NCBI RefSeq assembly: GCF_034377285.1
Contig: NZ_CP139715.1
Coordinates: 4,448,001 to 4,512,000 of the forward strand
Source: Thalassobaculum sp. OXR-137
GTDB taxonomy: Bacteria; Pseudomonadota; Alphaproteobacteria; Thalassobaculales; Thalassobaculaceae
Direction of reading: 5' to 3'
DNA length: 64,000 nucleotides
Below are positions 25,055-36,289 of this stretch, piece by piece; position 1 is the first letter of the stretch; each line of letters opens with the position of its first letter. Below the pieces are notes generated by a model. It was not told where the DNA came from and did not search any database. It saw only the letters and a program-made list of their open reading frames with translations. The position numbers and the translations under genes were made by a program.

Positions 25055-26176
25055 ATGGTTACGACGACATTCGCCTTCGACGCCGCCCTGTCTCGCCTCA
25101 CCATCGATCTGGGTGCGGTGCGGGACAACTATCGGCGCCTGTGCCGGGAGCTGGGCGACGTGCCCTGCGCCGGCGTGGTCAAGGCGGACGGCTACGGCCT
25201 CGGCGCCGACCATGTGGCACCGGTTCTGTACGAGGAGGGCTGCCGCATCTTCTTCGTCGCCACCTTCGACGAGGCCGTGGCGCTGCGCCAGATCCTGCCC
25301 GAGGGCACGATCGCCTGCCTGAACGGCCTGCTGCCCGGAACCGAGACGGCCTATGTCGAACATGGGCTCACCCCGGTGCTCAACGACCTCGGTCAGGTCG
25401 CCCTCTGGCGCGACCACGGGGCGAGGACCGGTGCGCCCCTGGCCGCCATGCTGCACGTGGACACCGGCATGAACCGGCTCGGCCTGGACGGGCGCGAGAT
25501 GGACCGGGTGGCCGAGGACCCGTCGCTGCTCGACGGCGTCGACTGGCTCTACGTGCTGTCGCATCTCTGCGCCGCCGACGATCCGGACAATCCGATGAAC
25601 GCCCAGCAGCTGGCCCGCTTCGGCGCGGCGCGCGCCCGCCTGCCGGCCGGCATCAAGGCGAGCTTCGCCAATTCCTCGGGCATCTTCCTCGGGCCGGAAT
25701 ACCACCATGATCTGGCCCGGCCCGGCATCGCGCTCTATGGCGGCCGCCCCTCGGCCGGGCGCGACAATCCGCTGCGCTGCCCGATCCGAATCGACGGCCG
25801 AATCCTCCAGCTCCGCACCGTCGAACCGGGCTGGACGGTCGGCTATGGCGGGTCTTGGCGGGCCGAGCGCGAGAGCCGGATCGCCACGGTCGCCGCGGGC
25901 TACGCCGACGGCTATCTGCGCAGCCTGTCCTCCCTCGGACGCGTCGCAGTTGGTGGGCGCCCCTGCAACGTGGTAGGACGCGTCTCCATGGATATGATCA
26001 CGGTCGACGTGACCGACATGGATCCGGCCGACGTCGCCCCCGGAGGGATGGTGGAAGTGCTGGGTCCGACGGTCACGCCCGACGCGATGGCGGACCTGGC
26101 GGGCACCATCGGCTACGAGCTCCTGACCTCGCTCGGCAGCCGCTATGTGCGCCACTACGTCGACGGTGCCGAATGA
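25055..26176 (+). CDS. alr: Alanine racemase
   Basis: The product is 373 aa. The PLP Lys43 is in VVKADGYGLG, and the second catalytic base, Tyr, is in AGYADGYLR; CNVVGRVSMDMITVDV is the next family block. It makes D-alanine for peptidoglycan. The ATG at 25055 is preceded by an in-frame TTG that gives one extra residue. It precedes mlaE by 46 bases on the same strand. Confidence 0.97.
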   Translation: MVTTTFAFDAALSRLTIDLGAVRDNYRRLCRELGDVPCAGVVKADGYGLGADHVAPVLYEEGCRIFFVATFDEAVALRQILPEGTIACLNGLLPGTETAYVEHGLTPVLNDLGQVALWRDHGARTGAPLAAMLHVDTGMNRLGLDGREMDRVAEDPSLLDGVDWLYVLSHLCAADDPDNPMNAQQLARFGAARARLPAGIKASFANSSGIFLGPEYHHDLARPGIALYGGRPSAGRDNPLRCPIRIDGRILQLRTVEPGWTVGYGGSWRAERESRIATVAAGYADGYLRSLSSLGRVAVGGRPCNVVGRVSMDMITVDVTDMDPADVAPGGMVEVLGPTVTPDAMADLAGTIGYELLTSLGSRYVRHYVDGAE

Positions 26177-26222
26177 CGGCCGGGATCGCTTGCATCAACG
26201 ATCGATCGGGGTACTCCGTCGG

Positions 26223-26996
26223 ATGAATCCTCTCGCGGCGATCGGCCGAGGCTTCCTGACATTCCTGGCCACCACGGGCCGCATCGGACTGTTCGCGTCC
26301 GCGGCGGTGAGTCATTGCGTGCGCCCGCCCTTCTATCCGCGGCTGATCCTGCGGCAGTTCCTGGAGATCGGCTACTACTCCCTGCCCGTGGTCGGCATGA
26401 CCACGCTGTTTTCGGGCATGGTGCTGGCGCTGCAGAGCTATACCGGCTTCGCCCGGTTCTCCGCCGAGGGCGCGGTGGCCACGGTCGTGGTGCTGTCGAT
26501 GACCCGCGAACTGGCACCCGTGCTGGCGGGGCTCATGGTCGCCGGCCGGGTCGGGGCGGCAATGGCGGCCGAGATCGGCACCATGCGGGTGACCGAACAG
26601 ATCGACGCCCTGACCACCCTGTCGACCAACCCCTTCAAGTACCTGATCGCGCCGCGGGTGATCGCCGCGACGATCAGCCTGCCGATCCTGGTGCTGATCG
26701 GCGACATCATCGGCGTGTTCGGCGGCTATGTGGTCGGCGTTTACAAGCTGGATTTCAACGCCGCCAACTACATCACCTCCACCGTCCAGTATCTGGAGCG
26801 CATCGACGTGATCTCCGGCCTGGTCAAGGCGGCGGTGTTCGGCTTCCTGATCTCGCTGATGGGCTGCTACCACGGCTTCAACTCGCGCGGCGGGGCCCAG
26901 GGCGTGGGTGCGGCGACCACGAACGCGGTGGTGACCGCGTCGATCATGATCCTGGTGGCGAACTACGTCATCACCGAGATGTTCTTTGCGGATTGA
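26223..26996 (+). CDS. mlaE: MlaE-type permease of the phospholipid ABC transporter
   Basis: The product is 257 aa with five or so membrane segments. MlaE family motifs are SMTRELAPVLAGLMVAGRVGAAMAAEIGTMRVTEQIDAL. With MlaF it forms the inner-membrane part of a lipid transporter that maintains outer-membrane asymmetry. The start at 26223 (MNPLAAIG) is chosen as the first ATG near the family start. No mlaD (MCE protein) gene is in this window, so the partner must be encoded elsewhere. Confidence 0.94.
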   Translation: MNPLAAIGRGFLTFLATTGRIGLFASAAVSHCVRPPFYPRLILRQFLEIGYYSLPVVGMTTLFSGMVLALQSYTGFARFSAEGAVATVVVLSMTRELAPVLAGLMVAGRVGAAMAAEIGTMRVTEQIDALTTLSTNPFKYLIAPRVIAATISLPILVLIGDIIGVFGGYVVGVYKLDFNAANYITSTVQYLERIDVISGLVKAAVFGFLISLMGCYHGFNSRGGAQGVGAATTNAVVTASIMILVANYVITEMFFAD

Positions 26997-27007
26997 GGGC
27001 GGAGCAG

Positions 27008-27784
27008 ATGAGCGACACCCCTAAACTGCGCATCCGGGACCTGAAGAAGAGCTTCGGCTCCAAGGTCGTGCTGGACGGGATCGATCTGGATATCGGCGAC
27101 GGCGAGAGCATCGTCGTGATCGGTGGCTCCGGCACCGGCAAGTCGGTCCTGCTGAAATGCATCATCGGCCTGATGGAGCCGGATTCCGGGATCATCGAGA
27201 TCGACGGCGAGAACGTGGTCGGCCTGCCGCGCTCGGAGCGCGAGGCCTACATGCGCAAGTTCGGCATGCTGTTCCAGGGCGGCGCGCTGTTCGACAGCCT
27301 GCCGGTCTGGGAGAACGTCGCCTTCGGCCTGATCGCCGCCAAGCACGTGGACCGGGCCGATGCCCGCAAGGTCGCGGTCGACAAGCTGGCCCAGGTCGGC
27401 CTGAGCGAGGACGTGGCCACCCTGTCGCCGTCCGAACTCTCCGGCGGCATGCAGAAGCGCGTCTCCCTGGCCCGCGCCATCGCCACCGACCCCGAGATCA
27501 TCTTCTTCGACGAGCCGACCACCGGCCTCGACCCGATCATGGCCGACGTGATCAACGACCTGATCGTGAAATGCACCCGCGAGCTGGGCGCCACCGGCCT
27601 GTCGATCACCCACGACATGGCGAGCTGCCGCAAGATCGCCGACCGGGTCGCGATGCTGTACCAGGGCAAGATCATCTGGGTCGGCCCGGTGGCGGAGATC
27701 GACCGCTCCGGCAACGACTATGTCGACCAGTTCATCCACGGCCGGGCCGAGGGACCGATCCAGATGGCCGTCCGGCGCGGCTGA
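27008..27784 (+). CDS. mlaF: MlaF-type ATPase of the phospholipid ABC transporter
   Basis: The product is 258 aa. Walker A is GGSGTGKSV (39-47), the signature is LSGGMQKRVSLARAI, and Walker B is IIFFDEPTTGLDP. The GMLFQGGALFDSL segment is typical of MlaF. It follows mlaE by 11 bases and powers the same transporter. It is followed by radA with 14 bases between. Confidence 0.95.
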   Translation: MSDTPKLRIRDLKKSFGSKVVLDGIDLDIGDGESIVVIGGSGTGKSVLLKCIIGLMEPDSGIIEIDGENVVGLPRSEREAYMRKFGMLFQGGALFDSLPVWENVAFGLIAAKHVDRADARKVAVDKLAQVGLSEDVATLSPSELSGGMQKRVSLARAIATDPEIIFFDEPTTGLDPIMADVINDLIVKCTRELGATGLSITHDMASCRKIADRVAMLYQGKIIWVGPVAEIDRSGNDYVDQFIHGRAEGPIQMAVRRG

Positions 27785-27798
27785 GGAGCCAGAGACGG

Positions 27799-29202
<1,404 letters not shown>

Positions 29203-29214
29203 TACGGGCCCTCA

Positions 29215-29904
29215 ATGGATTCTCTGCCGATCAACATCACCGACATCGCCGTCATCACCGTCGTGGTCCTGTCGGGCCTTCTGGCGCTCATGCGGGGTTT
29301 TGTCGCGGAGGTGTTCTCCATCGTCGCCTGGGTCGGCGCGCTCGCGGTCGGCATCTACGGCTACAAGCCCGCCACGCCGCTGGTTGTGGACCTGACCGGG
29401 ATCGACGGGCCGCTGGGCGAGCTGATCGCCGGCGGCGTGCTGTTCATCGTCGCGCTGATCGTTTTCATGATCCTCGCGCGTCTGGCGAGCGGCGCGCTGC
29501 AGATGGTGGGCCTGGGCGCGGTCGACCGGTCGCTCGGATTCCTGTTCGGAATCCTGCGCGGCGCGATCCTGGTCTGCGTCGCCTATCTGCTGGTGCTGTG
29601 GGCCGAGCCGGATCCGCAGGACCATCCCACATGGCTGACGGAAGCCAAATCTCTACCGCTGATCGTGGCCGGTGCCGACCGGCTGACCGCCCTGGTGCCC
29701 GAGCATCTGCGCAGCCAGGCCGACACCGAGGCGGCGCGGCTCCGCCGCCAGGCCGAGGACGAGACCCGCGAGGCCTTGAAAGAGCGGCTGCTCAGCCCCA
29801 CTCCCAAGACAGACACCCCGAATCCCGATGCGTCGGGAGCCAATCAGGGGTATACTGACAAGGAACGTCAGGAACTGAACCGCGCCATCCAAAGCACCCA
29901 ATAG
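29215..29904 (+). CDS. cvpA: CvpA-family membrane protein
   Basis: The product is 229 aa with four membrane segments in the first 125 residues, including MRGFVAEVFSIVAWVGALA, typical of CvpA. The tail is a charged, Gln-rich helical region. CvpA proteins often lie directly upstream of purF, as here, with 96 bases between. Their role in colicin V production is historical; the physiological function is unclear. Confidence 0.92.
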   Translation: MDSLPINITDIAVITVVVLSGLLALMRGFVAEVFSIVAWVGALAVGIYGYKPATPLVVDLTGIDGPLGELIAGGVLFIVALIVFMILARLASGALQMVGLGAVDRSLGFLFGILRGAILVCVAYLLVLWAEPDPQDHPTWLTEAKSLPLIVAGADRLTALVPEHLRSQADTEAARLRRQAEDETREALKERLLSPTPKTDTPNPDASGANQGYTDKERQELNRAIQSTQ

Positions 29905-30000
29905 GTGGGTGCTGTTTCGTTTTGGAGGGCAGTCGCCGATCGGATGCGGTATGAACCGCTCCGACCGTATCTCCCCCTCGACTGAGGACCGGACCCGCGC

Positions 30001-31461
30001 ATGACGCTCACGACCTCCCCCTACGACGACGACCATCTTCATGAAGAGTGTGCGATCTACGGCATCTTCGGTACGTCCGACGCCGCCGCGCACACCGCCC
30101 TGGGCCTCCATGCCCTGCAGCATCGAGGCCAGGAAGCGGCCGGGATCGTGGCCACCGACGGGACGACGTTCAACGTCCACCGCGGCCTCGGTCATGTCGG
30201 CGAGAATTTCGGCGAGGACAATCAGGAGGTCATGGACCAGCTCGTCGGTCACTCGGCGATCGGCCATACCCGCTACTCCACCACCGGCGAGACGGCGCTG
30301 CGCAACGTGCAGCCGCTGTTCGCGGATCTGGAGTTCGGCGGCTTCGCCCTGTGCCACAACGGCAACCTGACCAACGCGCTTCAGGTGCGAGAGGGCCTGG
30401 TCCGCCAGGGCTCGATCTTCCAGTCGACCATGGATACCGAGGTCATCATCCACCTGATCGCCCGCTCGCGGCGCGCCTCGGTGGTCGACCGTCTGGTCGA
30501 GGCGATGAACCAGGTCGAGGGCGGCTATTCCCTGATCTGCCTGAGCAAGGACACCCTGATCGGCCTGCGCGATCCGTTCGGCGTGCGCCCGCTGGTGCTC
30601 GGCAAGATCGGCGACGCCTACATCCTGTGCTCCGAGACCTGCGGCCTGGACATCATCGGCGCCGATTTCGTGCGCGACATCAATCCGGGCGAGCTGGTGG
30701 TGATCGACGCCAAGGGCGTGCGCTCGTTCTTCCCGTTCCGTCCGCGGCCGAGCCGGTTCTGCATCTTCGAGTACATCTACTTTGCCCGTCCCGACAGCAT
30801 GGTCGAGGGGCACAGCGTCTACGCCGCCCGCAAGGGCATCGGCAGCCAGCTCGCCCGCGAGAGCGGCGTCGACGCCGACGTGGTCGTCCCGGTGCCGGAT
30901 TCCGGCGTGCCGGCCGCCATCGGCTATGCCGAGGCCTCGGGCTTGCCGTTCGAGCTGGGCATCATCCGCAACCACTATGTGGGCCGGACCTTCATTCAGC
31001 CGACCGACAAGGTCCGCCACCTCGGCGTGAAGCTGAAGCACAACGCCAACCGCGGCCAATTGGAAGGCAAGCGGGTCATCTTGGTGGACGATTCCATCGT
31101 CCGCGGCACCACCTCGACCAAGATCGTGGAGATGGTCCGCCAGGCCGGGGCGACCGAGGTGCATATGCGCATCGCCAGCCCGCCGACCACCCATTCCTGC
31201 TTCTACGGCGTCGACACGCCGGAGCGCTCGAAGCTCCTCGCCGCCCAGTTGTCGGTGGAGGAGATGGCGGAGAAGATCGGCGTCGACAGCCTCGCCTTCA
31301 TCTCCATCGACGGTCTGTACCGGGCGATGGGCGAAGCGGCGCGGAACAACGAGCAGCCGCAGTTCTGCGACGCGTGCTTCACCGGCGACTATCCGATCGC
31401 GCTGACCGACTACAGCGGTGGCCGGACCCGTCAGCTTTCCCTGCTCGCCGAAGCCTCCTGA
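30001..31461 (+). CDS. purF: Amidophosphoribosyltransferase, iron-sulfur type
   Basis: The product is 486 aa and catalyses the first step of purine synthesis. The nucleophile Cys17 (HEECAIYGIFG) sits after a short propeptide that must be removed. The phosphoribosyl motif is VILVDDSIVRGTTSTK. Cys residues in RFCIFEY, HSCFYG and FCDACF match the 4Fe-4S ligands of the B. subtilis type enzyme. No purine riboswitch was recognised in the 96-base upstream gap. Confidence 0.97.
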   Translation: MTLTTSPYDDDHLHEECAIYGIFGTSDAAAHTALGLHALQHRGQEAAGIVATDGTTFNVHRGLGHVGENFGEDNQEVMDQLVGHSAIGHTRYSTTGETALRNVQPLFADLEFGGFALCHNGNLTNALQVREGLVRQGSIFQSTMDTEVIIHLIARSRRASVVDRLVEAMNQVEGGYSLICLSKDTLIGLRDPFGVRPLVLGKIGDAYILCSETCGLDIIGADFVRDINPGELVVIDAKGVRSFFPFRPRPSRFCIFEYIYFARPDSMVEGHSVYAARKGIGSQLARESGVDADVVVPVPDSGVPAAIGYAEASGLPFELGIIRNHYVGRTFIQPTDKVRHLGVKLKHNANRGQLEGKRVILVDDSIVRGTTSTKIVEMVRQAGATEVHMRIASPPTTHSCFYGVDTPERSKLLAAQLSVEEMAEKIGVDSLAFISIDGLYRAMGEAARNNEQPQFCDACFTGDYPIALTDYSGGRTRQLSLLAEAS

Positions 31462-31468
31462 GGATTTG

Positions 31469-32179
31469 ATGTCTGGCATTCTCGAAGGGCGTGTCGCGCT
31501 CATCACCGGCGCGTCGCGCGGCATTGGTGCCGCCGTGGCCGAGGCCTTCGCCCGCGAAGGCGCTCATCTGATCCTGGTCGCGCGCACCGTCGGCGGCCTG
31601 GAGGAGACCGACGACCGGGTCAAGGCGGCGGGCGGGTCGGCGACCTTGGTGCCCATGGACATCACCGATTTCGAGGCGATCAACCGCCTGGGTGCCTCGA
31701 TCTACGAGCGCTGGGGCAAGCTGGACGTCCTGGTCGCCAACCACGGCATCCTGGGGGTGCTGAGCCCGATCTCGCATTACGATCCCAAGCTCTGGGACGA
31801 GGTGATGACGGTCAACCTGACCTCCTGCCAGCGTCTGGTTCGCAGCCTCGATCCGCTGCTGCGCCAATCCGATGCCGGCCGGGCGATCTTCGTGACCTCC
31901 GGCGCCGCCGTCGGCGAGCGGCCGAACTGGGGCGCCTACGCGGTCTCCAAGGCCGCCCTGGAGGCCATGGTGCGGTCCTATGCCGGCGAGACCCGGCGCA
32001 CCAACCTGCGCGTCAACCTGCTGAACCCGGGCGGCACGCGCACGAAAATGCGGGCGACCGCCTTCCCGGGCGAAGATCCGATGAGCCTGAAGACGCCGGA
32101 GGATATCGCGCCGGCCTTCCTCGACCTCGCATCGCCGGCCTGCGTGGCCCATGGCGAGCGGATCGACGCCCAGGGATAA
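31469..32179 (+). CDS. SDR-family oxidoreductase downstream of purF
   Basis: The product is 236 aa. TGASRGIG, VANHG in place of NAG, and Ser...Tyr-x3-Lys (TSGAAVG, AYAVSKAA) mark a classical SDR. The start MSGILEGR is 7 bases after the purF stop, so the two are probably co-transcribed. The substrate is unknown; purF-SDR adjacency does not by itself suggest a purine role. Confidence 0.9.
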   Translation: MSGILEGRVALITGASRGIGAAVAEAFAREGAHLILVARTVGGLEETDDRVKAAGGSATLVPMDITDFEAINRLGASIYERWGKLDVLVANHGILGVLSPISHYDPKLWDEVMTVNLTSCQRLVRSLDPLLRQSDAGRAIFVTSGAAVGERPNWGAYAVSKAALEAMVRSYAGETRRTNLRVNLLNPGGTRTKMRATAFPGEDPMSLKTPEDIAPAFLDLASPACVAHGERIDAQG

Positions 32180-32191
32180 TCCTCCCGGATC

Positions 32192-34564
32192 TCAGTTGTC
32201 GTTCGACCGGTCCGCGCCGGGCCCGCCGAAGACCGGCAGGCTCGCCACCACCCGTGTGCCTTCGCCGGGAGCGCTGTCCACCTCGATCCGGCCGCCGAAG
32301 CCGGTGAGGATCCGGCGGGCGATGGCCAGCCCCAGGCCGGGTCCCTGCGAGCTCGTCCGCAGATGGGTGGCCGCCTTCCAGAACGGCTCGAATACCCGCG
32401 GAAGATCGGTCAGGTTGATGCCGCTGCCGCGATCGACCACGCCGACGGTGACCCGCCTCACCCCCTTGCTCTGGCTCACCGCCGCCGCGACCGAGACCCT
32501 GCCGCCGCCGGTCGAGAACTTGATCCCGTTCGACAGAATCTGCTCGAAGGCGCGGGTCAGCAAGGCCGGGTCCGCCGCCACCGGCTCCAGCGGCCCGTGC
32601 AGCGTGAGGTCCATGGTGACCCCGGCCGCTTCCGCTTCGGGGGCCACAGCGACAATGGCCGCCTCCAGGGCCTCGCCCACGTCGGTCGGACGCGGCATCC
32701 GGCCGACGCCGCCGCTCTCGTAGCGGACGTATTCCAGGATCCGCTCGACCATCGCCAGCAGGGTCGCCGCGCTCTCGCTGATATGGCCGACATACTGACG
32801 GGTCCTGGCCTCGCCGAGATCGGGTGAGGTCAGGAGCATTTCTGAGAAGCCCGCGATGGCATTGAGCGGCGTGCGGAACTCGTGGCTCATCTGAGCCAGG
32901 AACAGGGTCTTGGCCTGGTCGCTGCGCTCCGCCGCCTCGCGCGCCTCGATCAGCCCAGCCTCCAGATCGTTGGCCGTGGAGACGTCTTCCAGCACCAGGA
33001 GAAGCCGTACGGAGCCCCCGTCGCTGAGCGGCGACAGCACCACGCCATACTGGGACGTCACGCCGGCCGGCCCCGGCAACGCCGCCTCGCCCCGCACGGT
33101 GCGGCCGTTGAGCACGAGCTCCGCCTTGGCGGCAAATTCGGCCTCCGTCATGCCGAGGACGGCGGCATCGATCGACTCGTCCTCGCCCTCGTCGACCGAA
33201 AGGGCGATGCGGGCCGCCCGGTTGGCGAAGCCCAGCCGCCGATCCGCTTCCAGGATGGCGATGCCCACCGGCGCCTGTTCCATCGCCTCCACCAGGTCGC
33301 GCAGGCGGGCGATCAGCTCCAGGCGGGCGGACTGGCGCTCGTTGATCAGGCGACCCGCGGCGATCACCGCCGCATCGATCCGGCGCATTTCCTTTACCCC
33401 CCGCACCGGGGGATCGCCGCTGTAGCCCCCAGCGCCGATGATGGCGAGGCGGGAGGAGATCGCCGCCATCGGCCGCTCGATGCTCCGGCGCCAGAACAGC
33501 AGGAGGACCAGGGTCGCCACGACGCTGGCGGCCACACTGACCCAGATGATCCGATCGCGCAGTCGATACACCCAGCCGAAGACCGTCTCCTCCGGGACCG
33601 AGACCACGATGCTCCAGGGCATACCGGCTTCCGCGAAGCCGACGAGCTGTACGATATGGGGCTGGCCGCCGACGATCACGTCGCGCAGCACCCTGCCGTC
33701 CCGCGTCGTCTCCAGGGCGTCGGGGTCGGCGTCGATGAGGGCGAGCAGAAGGGCCGGACGCCCGCTGCCGTCGGTATCCGCGAACAGCGCCCGGGCCGCC
33801 TCGTCAACCTCCGACGGCAGGGCCACGACCTCGCCGTTCCAACCGGCGATGAAGGCGCCGCCGCCCTTCGGCAGCGAAAGGCTGGAGAGGAACTCGGAGA
33901 ACGAGCCGGTCTCGATATCGACCGACACCGCGCCCCAGCTATCCTGCGACGTCCCCACCAGGGCGTTGGCCGTCGAGACGCCCGGGGCGCCGGAGGTGAA
34001 GAACGTGTACGGCTCGGTCCAGCGCCGCCCGTCGCCCTCGGCCTGCTCGCGGGCGACCCGGTACCAGGGCCGGGTGCGCGGATCGAACGGGTCGTCGTCG
34101 TCGCGCCAGCTCCGGATCAGATCGAACCGGCGGTCGCGCAGCCGGAACTCGACCGTGCGGGTCCCCTGCTCGATCCGGATGTGCTTGGTCAGGAAGCTGG
34201 GCTCTCCGGGCGCCTGGACGCGCTTGAGCATCATGAATTCGCCGCTGGACCGCCCGAGATACAGCGCGTCGACCACCGGGTGGCTGGTGAGCTGATCGAA
34301 CATGAACCGCTCGAACGTGTCGAGGGACAGATCGACCGGGCCGTGGCGCTGCAGGATGAACCGGGCGAGATCGACCGCGTCGGTCGCCGGATCGACGAAC
34401 CGCTCGTAGCGCAGGCGGACGGTGTCGGCGACCGCCCGGGTCGTCTGGGCGGTGTTGGTGGCCACGGAGTTGGTGACCACCGCCCAGGTGGTCACGGCGA
34501 CAATACCCGCGGTCAGCGTCTGAACGCCGACAAAGACGACTATTACCAACCATTTAAGCTGCAT
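32192..34564 (-). CDS. Membrane sensor histidine kinase with Cache and PAS domains
   Basis: The product is about 790 aa. An N-terminal membrane segment (residues 4-28) and a second one near 335-355 bracket a periplasmic Cache-type sensor (DPFDPRTRPWYRVA is a Cache signature). A PAS domain follows, then HisKA with the phosphorylated His in AQMSHEFRTPLNAIAGFSEM, and an HATPase_c domain with GSGINLTD and GPGLGLAIARRI. There is no receiver domain and no response regulator beside it, so this is an orphan kinase. The start is 34564 or the in-frame 34597. Confidence 0.93.
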   Translation of the reverse strand: MQLKWLVIVVFVGVQTLTAGIVAVTTWAVVTNSVATNTAQTTRAVADTVRLRYERFVDPATDAVDLARFILQRHGPVDLSLDTFERFMFDQLTSHPVVDALYLGRSSGEFMMLKRVQAPGEPSFLTKHIRIEQGTRTVEFRLRDRRFDLIRSWRDDDDPFDPRTRPWYRVAREQAEGDGRRWTEPYTFFTSGAPGVSTANALVGTSQDSWGAVSVDIETGSFSEFLSSLSLPKGGGAFIAGWNGEVVALPSEVDEAARALFADTDGSGRPALLLALIDADPDALETTRDGRVLRDVIVGGQPHIVQLVGFAEAGMPWSIVVSVPEETVFGWVYRLRDRIIWVSVAASVVATLVLLLFWRRSIERPMAAISSRLAIIGAGGYSGDPPVRGVKEMRRIDAAVIAAGRLINERQSARLELIARLRDLVEAMEQAPVGIAILEADRRLGFANRAARIALSVDEGEDESIDAAVLGMTEAEFAAKAELVLNGRTVRGEAALPGPAGVTSQYGVVLSPLSDGGSVRLLLVLEDVSTANDLEAGLIEAREAAERSDQAKTLFLAQMSHEFRTPLNAIAGFSEMLLTSPDLGEARTRQYVGHISESAATLLAMVERILEYVRYESGGVGRMPRPTDVGEALEAAIVAVAPEAEAAGVTMDLTLHGPLEPVAADPALLTRAFEQILSNGIKFSTGGGRVSVAAAVSQSKGVRRVTVGVVDRGSGINLTDLPRVFEPFWKAATHLRTSSQGPGLGLAIARRILTGFGGRIEVDSAPGEGTRVVASLPVFGGPGADRSNDN

Positions 34565-34731
34565 GAAGCTGCCCGTCCCTCTAGGTCGAACAGGCATTCC
34601 GGGATCCTGCCGGCCCCGCCTTTGACGACGTAGGCCAGCATGATGCTATCAGGCGATCGGCCGATCCCCCAAGCATCAAGCTATCGGCAGCAGCGCCGAC
34701 AATAGTCTCGTGCGATTGCGGACAGGCCGCT

Positions 34732-35217
34732 CTAGGAGGAGCGGAACCGGCTCGGCTCGAGCACCTTCAGGATCCGGGTAACCGCCCCGCCCTCCGGCCG
34801 TATCGGCAGCAGCAGGCGGACATAGCTCCACGGCTTGCCGTTGATCGAGACGTAGAAGCGCCGGGTCAGCATCGGCGTTTCGGTCTCGGCGACGGCATGC
34901 AGGTCGTCGAGCACCAGCCCGGCGTCGCGGGTGCCGAAGAAGTCATGAACGCTGGTGCCGCGCAGCTCCCGGCCGTAGATGTCGCAGGCAGCCGTTCCGG
35001 CCAGCCGGATCACCGCGTCGTCATCCCCCTTGAGGTCCACCAGCATCAGGTAGGGCAGCGCCTTGACCGGCAGGTCCAGCGCGTCGATCCCGGCCGGCGC
35101 CTTGCCGCCGCCCAGCCGCTGCCAAGTCTCCAGCACGCTGGACAGGATGGGGAACTGGCCGATAGCCGACAGATCGAGACCGTCGTTCACCGACACGAAT
35201 GTCTCAGGCTTTAGCAT
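34732..35217 (-). CDS. PAS_5-type single-domain protein
   Basis: The product is 161 aa from the ATG at 35217; a TTG start at 35295 would add 26 residues. The fold resembles the alphaproteobacterial PAS_5 family: a helix with VLETWQRL, then beta strands PYLMLVDLKGDDDAVIRLAGTA and TSVHDFFGTRD. It has no output domain. It lies upstream of the orphan kinase on the same strand, but a 167-base gap and no overlap leave a link unproven. Confidence 0.7.
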   Translation of the reverse strand: MLKPETFVSVNDGLDLSAIGQFPILSSVLETWQRLGGGKAPAGIDALDLPVKALPYLMLVDLKGDDDAVIRLAGTAACDIYGRELRGTSVHDFFGTRDAGLVLDDLHAVAETETPMLTRRFYVSINGKPWSYVRLLLPIRPEGGAVTRILKVLEPSRFRSS

Positions 35218-35371
35218 CGAGGGGAAACCGCAGGCTATGGAGGGGTCGTGTGCCGTCGGCCGGCGTCTACTGACGCGCCGTATGTCGACCTTCAAATATC
35301 GCCCACCCTTAGCGCGTGGCGTGCGGAAGTCAAGGAAAGCCGCATATCCCGCCCGTCTCGCCGGGCGTCGG

Positions 35372-35899
35372 CTAGCGGTAGGGCGTCACCCGGCGCTCGT
35401 AGTCCGGCAGGGTGAAGGCCATCGCCTCCCCGGTGCCGGTGTCCCAGAGCGTGCGCTCAATGCCGACAATGTCGCCGAAATACACGTGCACGCCGAGGGA
35501 CGGCGCGTCGTCCGGGTTGGCGATCGCATGGACGTCGCGCGGGGCGAGCACGAGCACGCCGCCCGGTGCCGCGGTCTGTTCGCGCTCCAGCGCGATCCTG
35601 TCCCCGTCGCGGCGATAGCGGCGATGGATCTCCACGCCCTCCAGCATCGAGATCACCGCCGTCATCCCGTGGTCATGGGGCGGGCCGGCGGTATTCGGCG
35701 CCTGCCGGACGATGAAGACCGACAGGTCGTCGGAGCGGTGCAGGACGTAGTCCTCGCCCTCGAAGTCCGGGATTTCGGCGATGGCCTTGTCCGGCTCCTC
35801 GCCCAGCAGCGTAAGCGCGGCGCGGACCCCGCCGACCGGATCGGCGGAGGTCACCGCCGCGCGGCACGCATCGACCAGGGTTTTGAGACGCTCGCTCAC
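35372..35899 (-). CDS. Cupin/cysteine-dioxygenase-like protein
   Basis: The product is 175 aa. A cupin core has PPHDHGMTAVISMLEG (HxH metal motif) and, later, LAPRDVHAIANPDD. This resembles cysteine dioxygenase-type cupins of the PF05995/COG5553 group. No Cys-Tyr crosslink pair can be assigned with confidence. The substrate is unknown. The stop of the small gene at 35907 upstream is seven bases from its start. Confidence 0.78.
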   Translation of the reverse strand: MSERLKTLVDACRAAVTSADPVGGVRAALTLLGEEPDKAIAEIPDFEGEDYVLHRSDDLSVFIVRQAPNTAGPPHDHGMTAVISMLEGVEIHRRYRRDGDRIALEREQTAAPGGVLVLAPRDVHAIANPDDAPSLGVHVYFGDIVGIERTLWDTGTGEAMAFTLPDYERRVTPYR

Positions 35900-35906
35900 C
35901 GTGTCC

Positions 35907-36233
35907 TCACTCGTTCTTCAGGACATTTTCCATACCCTGGATCGCCAATTCAAGGTTGCGCAGGGTCTGCTCCAGCTCCCTTGTCTTGGAGCGGTCCATC
36001 GCCTCGGTCTGCAGCGCATAGCGGATGCCGGACGCCCGCGCCTTCAGCCGCGCCAGACGCGTGCCATTCTGGTTGACGGTGCCGCTCGGGTTGAGGGAAC
36101 TGCGGCGCAGCGGCATCGCCCCCTTCGTATAGCGATGGGTCGGCGGCTTGCCGTTGTTGCGGCCGTCATACATCCGGGCCAGGTCGGAAATCGACACCCT
36201 GGCGTCCGGCTTCGTCTTTCCGCGGCCTCGCAT
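35907..36233 (-). CDS. Small basic conserved hypothetical protein
   Basis: The product is 108 aa from the ATG at 36233 (MRGRGKTKPD); an upstream ATG would add ten residues. The first half is basic and low in hydrophobics (RYTKGAMPLRRSSLNPSG). The second half is a long helix (LARLKARASGIRYAL...ELEQTLRNLELAIQGMENVL) that may form a coiled coil. I do not recognise a family. It is directly upstream of the cupin gene and downstream of der on the same strand. Confidence 0.6.
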   Translation of the reverse strand: MRGRGKTKPDARVSISDLARMYDGRNNGKPPTHRYTKGAMPLRRSSLNPSGTVNQNGTRLARLKARASGIRYALQTEAMDRSKTRELEQTLRNLELAIQGMENVLKNE

Positions 36234-36289
36234 GGCGGCTCCGTGCAGCACTGTAATCGGCAACCGCCTCCGTCGTCACCTATCGGCGA

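Noticed and set aside
29905-30000. Purine riboswitch before purF
   Set aside because: The 96-base gap shows no three-way junction core or the conserved loop sequences of purine or PRPP riboswitches.
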